8,970 bases of DNA from Actinomycetota bacterium (GTDB lineage: Bacteria > Actinomycetota > Humimicrobiia > Humimicrobiales > Humimicrobiaceae): positions 1 through 8,970 of the forward strand of contig JAFGDA010000075.1 in assembly GCA_016932375.1 (NCBI GenBank), given 5' to 3'. A model generated the notes under the pieces. The model did not search any database. It was not told where the DNA came from and saw only the letters and a list, made by a program, of their open reading frames with translations. The position numbers and the translations under genes were made by a program. Within the stretch, counting starts at the first letter, position 1, and each line of letters begins with the position of its first letter. Shown here piece by piece: positions 5,599-8,970 of this stretch.

Positions 5599-7389
5599 CT
5601 AATCTGCCGGTTTAAGGCTCAGTGCAAGATGCTCAAGGAGGTTGCCCTGTTTTATTACAAGCTTGAATTCACCGCTGCTTTCAAGTTCTTCCATTAGTGC
5701 CTTATCTACAGGTATGCTGAGGATATCAATCTCTCCCTCTTTAAGCATCGCTATGAGATTATGTATATCAGGATCGTAAAATATTTTAACATTTTCAATT
5801 TGCGGCTTTTCCCCATAATAATACTCATTTTTCTCAAGGAGCAGGTAACTGTCTTTTACATATTCTTTGATACCATAAGGACCGCAGCCATAAATGTCCC
5901 CAGGCGGAAAATAATTAACATTTTTATCAAGGAATGTATCCTTTTTTATTATGACACTGAAAAACTTCTGCCAGTCATCAAACCTATCCTTAAAGATTAT
6001 CTTGAAAGTTTTATCACCGGTAATTTCCAGGCTGTCTATTTTTAAATAATCTTCATCTATCTCAAAAAAATAATCCCCCTCCTCCAGGACTTTCCTGTAG
6101 AAATCATATGTGTACCTGATATCTTCCGTGGTAACAGGGGTGCCGTCATCCCAATATACATCATCCCTCAGGGTTATGGCTTTTTCGAGACCTGTGATTG
6201 GTCCAAAGTTTTCCATCTCCATTATTTGATCCTGGTTTTCATTGTCAATATGCCCGTCTACAAGGAGAGCATCGTAGGCACCGTCATTTCCGGACTCGTA
6301 CAGACCGTCAAAAACAAGGTCATTTATACAATTAATTTCAAATGAATTAAAAATATCAATCTCTTCTGCCTGGTAGCCTACCCTTACAGTGCTTCCGTCT
6401 CCTTCCCCTCCATCTATACCTGAATCTCCCGCAACAGCCCATTTTTCTATATCAAATCTCAAATGATTATCTATTACTTCAAAATCAATGTTTTCATACC
6501 TGCCGTTATATGCAATCACAAAAAGGCGGTTATACAGCGGAAGCACCACTGCATCACCGGCAAGCTGGTCCTGCAAATCTTTAAATAATCCTTTCCTTTC
6601 CTCCGTATCCTGCATATTCTCAAGCCTAAAAAAAATCTGGTCCACCTTCTCATTTTTATACCAGTAAAAATTTTCACAATTTGTATTGTCTTCTGTTTCC
6701 ATCGAAGGAATTTTTTCCGATGAAAAGCTGTTTTTCAGGCAATCTTCATCTGAACCAATCAATGACCATAAACCTATTTCATAATCGCTATTCTTAACAA
6801 AATCCTCATACCATTCCTTGGGAGGTTTATTGAATATCCATATGTCTATCCCTATCTTTTTAAAATCTTCCCTGATTATTTCTTCAACCAGTTCCTTGGC
6901 TTCACTGTTATCCACCGCCCCTATCGTAATATATAATGGATTATCGGGACCATAACCAGCTTTGGCAAGATACTCTTTTGCTGCTCCAGGATCATAGCGG
7001 TAACACGACCATGAAGGATTCCAGTAAATGGAGCCAACAGGAAAAAGGCTGTTAGCCACCTCTCCGTATCCGCCAAACAGCTCACTTGCAATCCTTTCCC
7101 TGTCAACAGCATATAAGATGGCTTTCCTGATATTTATATCACTGAGTGGGTTTTTATTTAACTGTTTTGCCTTTAATTGCAGGAAAAATTCTTCAGTCAT
7201 AACTTGTTCTTCAACAGTGGGGACTTCATCATCTTTATTAACGGTATTCTTAGAATCCCTTTTCCCTGAAATAGCTTCCAGCCCGAGATCCTCAAATCTG
7301 CATGAAGCGAAAGTTATTGATGACAGAATTGAGATAATCAATAATGTAGCAATAAAAAGCTTTATCCTTAAATTTCCGGTAAATTTCAT
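5599..7389 (-). CDS. Family 5 (SBP_bac_5) peptide-binding lipoprotein with circularly permuted halves
   Basis: This is a substrate-binding protein of an oligopeptide-type ABC importer, 596 residues. Residues 1-30 form a basic, hydrophobic signal peptide ending in a probable lipobox (TFAS-C30), so it should be a lipoprotein outside the membrane. The order of the binding domain is unusual. Residues about 68-320 are the normal C-terminal half: DINIRKAILYAVDRERI (84-100), YDPGAAKEYLAKAGY (132-146), VVLPLYNRLFVIAYN (281-295). Then comes the linker GDSGIDGGEGDG (321-332). Residues about 334-596 are the normal N-terminal half: STVRVGYQAEEIDIFNSF, ITLRDDVYWDDGTPVTTEDI (405-424), CGPYGIKEYVKDSYLLLEKN (502-521), EGEIDIL (551-557). 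It ends at the hinge strand, LEHLALSLKPAD. No clear SD precedes the ATG. It follows the OppF-type gene after 156 bp. Confidence 0.9.
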   Translation of the reverse strand: MKFTGNLRIKLFIATLLIISILSSITFASCRFEDLGLEAISGKRDSKNTVNKDDEVPTVEEQVMTEEFFLQLKAKQLNKNPLSDINIRKAILYAVDRERIASELFGGYGEVANSLFPVGSIYWNPSWSCYRYDPGAAKEYLAKAGYGPDNPLYITIGAVDNSEAKELVEEIIREDFKKIGIDIWIFNKPPKEWYEDFVKNSDYEIGLWSLIGSDEDCLKNSFSSEKIPSMETEDNTNCENFYWYKNEKVDQIFFRLENMQDTEERKGLFKDLQDQLAGDAVVLPLYNRLFVIAYNGRYENIDFEVIDNHLRFDIEKWAVAGDSGIDGGEGDGSTVRVGYQAEEIDIFNSFEINCINDLVFDGLYESGNDGAYDALLVDGHIDNENQDQIMEMENFGPITGLEKAITLRDDVYWDDGTPVTTEDIRYTYDFYRKVLEEGDYFFEIDEDYLKIDSLEITGDKTFKIIFKDRFDDWQKFFSVIIKKDTFLDKNVNYFPPGDIYGCGPYGIKEYVKDSYLLLEKNEYYYGEKPQIENVKIFYDPDIHNLIAMLKEGEIDILSIPVDKALMEELESSGEFKLVIKQGNLLEHLALSLKPAD

Positions 7390-7545
7390 ATAAGCACATA
7401 TTTTATATAATTGTTTGAATTATTGAAATACTTGTTTAACCTGGATAACATAAGCGGGAAACTGTCTTCCACCAGTACCGGATTTAATGCTTATTCATAA
7501 AGCTGATTTTTATTCAGTAAAAAAACTTCAAAAGATTTTTAGAAA

Positions 7546-8550
7546 CTAATATATGGATTTACCGGCAAAAAAACAGGCAGCATAATGTTCTTTCCCTTCA
7601 TTCCCGTATTTCCTCAGGGGAGGCGCCTCCCTGCCACATATATCCTGCGCGAGAGGACACCGTGGATGGAAAGTGCATCCGGAGGGAGGATTTAATGGAC
7701 TGGGAACATCACCTTCAAGGACAATCCTTTTTCTCTGCCTTTCAATATGCGGATCCGGTATGGGAACTGCAGACAACAGCCCCATTGTGTAAGGATGCAG
7801 CGGCCTCGAATAAAGATCCATGCTGTCCGCCACCTCTACCAGTTTGCCAAGGTACATTACTCCCACCCTGTTGCTCACATGCCTTATAACCGACAGGTCG
7901 TGTGCTATGAAAAGATACGTTAAGCTAAATTCCTTCTGCAGGTCGGCCAGGAGATTCAGTATCTGGGCCTGTACTGAAACATCAAGTGCGGATACAGGTT
8001 CATCACAGAGTATTATTTTAGGTGTAAGGGCCAGGGCTCGCGCAACTCCTATTCTCTGCCTCTGGCCTCCACTGAACTCGTGCGGATATCTGTTTAAATG
8101 CTCGGGGTTCAGGCCAACTATCCTGAGCAGTTCCTTAACCCTGTCAATGCGCATTTCCTTCGTACCGCTTTTATGGATTTCCAGTGGTTCCGATATTATG
8201 TCTCCTATGGTCATCCTTGGAGACAGGGATGCATAGGGGTCCTGGAATATTATCTGGATATCCCTTCTTACCCGGAACATTTCTTTTTTATTAAGTTTAA
8301 AGATGTCTTTTCCATTATATATAACAGAACCTGAAGTTGGGGGAATTAAACGCAGTATAACCCTCGCAGTAGTTGATTTTCCACAACCGCTCTCTCCTAC
8401 AAGACCAAAAGTCTCCCCTTTTTTTATATTGAAACTTACATCATCTACGGCTTTTATTATGCCGGAATCGGACCTTAATAAAAATCCACCCCTTAAAGTG
8501 TAGTATTTTTTTAAATTTTTTACTTCTAAGAGAATATTGTTATCATCCAT
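7546..8550 (-). CDS. oppF: Oligopeptide/dipeptide ABC transporter ATPase, OppF/DppF type
   Basis: One of two cytoplasmic ATPases of a peptide importer. The 334 residues carry Walker A GESGCGKST (52-60), Q-loop Q103 in IFQDPYASLSPRMT, signature SGGQRQR (160-166), Walker B IILCDEP (179-185) with SALD after it, and switch H217. The C-terminal oligo_HPN region shows HPYTMGLL (252-259) and GCTFHPRCP followed by more cysteines (C292, C298, C305, C326). That four-cysteine set is common in OppD/OppF and, as I recall, holds an iron-sulfur cluster in some members. The DPYASLSPRMT stretch and the length fit OppF/DppF more than OppD. It starts 10 bases after the OppD-type stop codon with no clear SD, so translation is probably coupled. 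The partner permeases are outside the window. Confidence 0.93.
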   Translation of the reverse strand: MDDNNILLEVKNLKKYYTLRGGFLLRSDSGIIKAVDDVSFNIKKGETFGLVGESGCGKSTTARVILRLIPPTSGSVIYNGKDIFKLNKKEMFRVRRDIQIIFQDPYASLSPRMTIGDIISEPLEIHKSGTKEMRIDRVKELLRIVGLNPEHLNRYPHEFSGGQRQRIGVARALALTPKIILCDEPVSALDVSVQAQILNLLADLQKEFSLTYLFIAHDLSVIRHVSNRVGVMYLGKLVEVADSMDLYSRPLHPYTMGLLSAVPIPDPHIERQRKRIVLEGDVPSPLNPPSGCTFHPRCPLAQDICGREAPPLRKYGNEGKEHYAACFFAGKSIY

Positions 8551-8560
8551 TATTTGTTAT

Positions 8561-8970
8561 TTAGTTACTAAGTCTGCCATTATTTACCCTGTTCCTTAAA
8601 AAATCCGCTGCCCTGTGACACGCTGCAAAGTGCCCTTCTTCGATTTCAATAAAGGGCGGGTAAACATTTTTACATTTTTCTATTTTATAATCACATCTTG
8701 TCCTGAAAACACATCCTTCAGGAAGGTCTATAAGGCTCGGGGGTGAACCTGTAATTGGTTTTAGTTTCTCCTTCTTTTCCTCATCAAGACGTGTGATCGA
8801 ATTCATCAGGCCCATTGTATAGGGATGCATGGACCTGTAATAAATGTTGTCAACAGTGGAAAACTCAACAGGTTTTCCTGCATACATCACAAGAACCCTG
8901 TTCGCATATTTTGCGACTACGCCAAGGTCATGGGTTATCAATACAATGGAAGAATTTGTCCTGTATTTAA
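8561..8970 (-). CDS. oppD: Oligopeptide ABC transporter ATPase, OppD/DppD type (5' part beyond the window)
   Basis: Only the last 135 residues are visible. The gene runs off the right edge, so its start, Walker A, signature and Walker B lie outside. The visible part begins KYRTNSSIVLITHDLGVVAK, which contains the switch histidine (ITHD). It continues with RVLVMYAGKPVE, the HPYTMGLM element, and the C-terminal oligo_HPN region with GCVFRTRCDYKIEKC and a final CHRA cysteine, the same four-cysteine arrangement as in its neighbour. An in-frame TTG at 8941 is not a real start, because the frame and the family resemblance continue to the edge. Position upstream of oppF with a 10-base gap fits the usual oppD-oppF order, and ILITHDLGVVA favours the D type. 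It should pair with OppF to hydrolyse ATP for peptide uptake. Confidence 0.92.
   Translation of the reverse strand, partial: KYRTNSSIVLITHDLGVVAKYANRVLVMYAGKPVEFSTVDNIYYRSMHPYTMGLMNSITRLDEEKKEKLKPITGSPPSLIDLPEGCVFRTRCDYKIEKCKNVYPPFIEIEEGHFAACHRAADFLRNRVNNGRLSN

Noticed and set aside
7490..7545. T-rich stretch with CTGA/TCAG arms after the OppF-type gene as a terminator
   Set aside because: The stem is only four base pairs, not enough to separate the binding-protein gene from the operon.

Overview
The window looks like a piece of a low-GC, anaerobic Bacillota (Clostridia-type) chromosome. The evidence is the AT-rich intergenic DNA, frequent ATA and AGG codons, Shine-Dalgarno (SD) sequences close to AGGAG in front of several genes, tRNA genes that encode their own CCA, and an oxygen-sensitive radical SAM enzyme of a kind typical of anaerobes. 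No species can be named from sequence alone. Almost all genes are on the minus strand.

Left part (1-2544): the possible start of a truncated minus-strand gene lies at the left edge. A 440-bp stretch without a convincing gene follows. Next is a two-gene minus-strand operon for an ABC-2 type exporter: ATPase 1247-2167 first, then permease 491-1234. It is read from an extended -10 promoter near 2227-2235. On the other strand, 2290-2544 is the C-terminal remnant of a PIN-domain (VapC-like) toxin.

Middle part (2545-5303): a decayed toxin-antitoxin module has an intact 66-residue antitoxin and a ParE/RelE-type toxin broken by a one-base frameshift. tRNA-Cys(GCA) has a near-consensus promoter. A complete AmmeMemoRadiSam-type radical SAM protein (AmrS) is present without its usual partners. 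A 77-residue 4-oxalocrotonate tautomerase-like protein faces the other way. An unrecognised, start-less coding remnant abuts the 3' end of tRNA-Leu(GAG).

Right part (5304-8970): oligopeptide ABC importer genes run on the minus strand: the end of an OppD-type ATPase (cut by the window edge), a complete OppF-type ATPase, and a family 5 (SBP_bac_5) lipoprotein. The two ATPases would power an OppB/OppC-type channel encoded outside the window, and the lipoprotein would deliver peptides to it.

The most notable observation is that the substrate-binding lipoprotein has its halves in the wrong order. After the signal peptide comes the usual C-terminal half of the family, then a Gly/Asp-rich linker, then the usual N-terminal half, and the protein stops at the inter-lobe hinge. 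It reads as a natural circular permutation of a peptide-binding protein. Other regions are ordinary, apart from the concentration of broken genes at 2290-3036 and 4944-5213.
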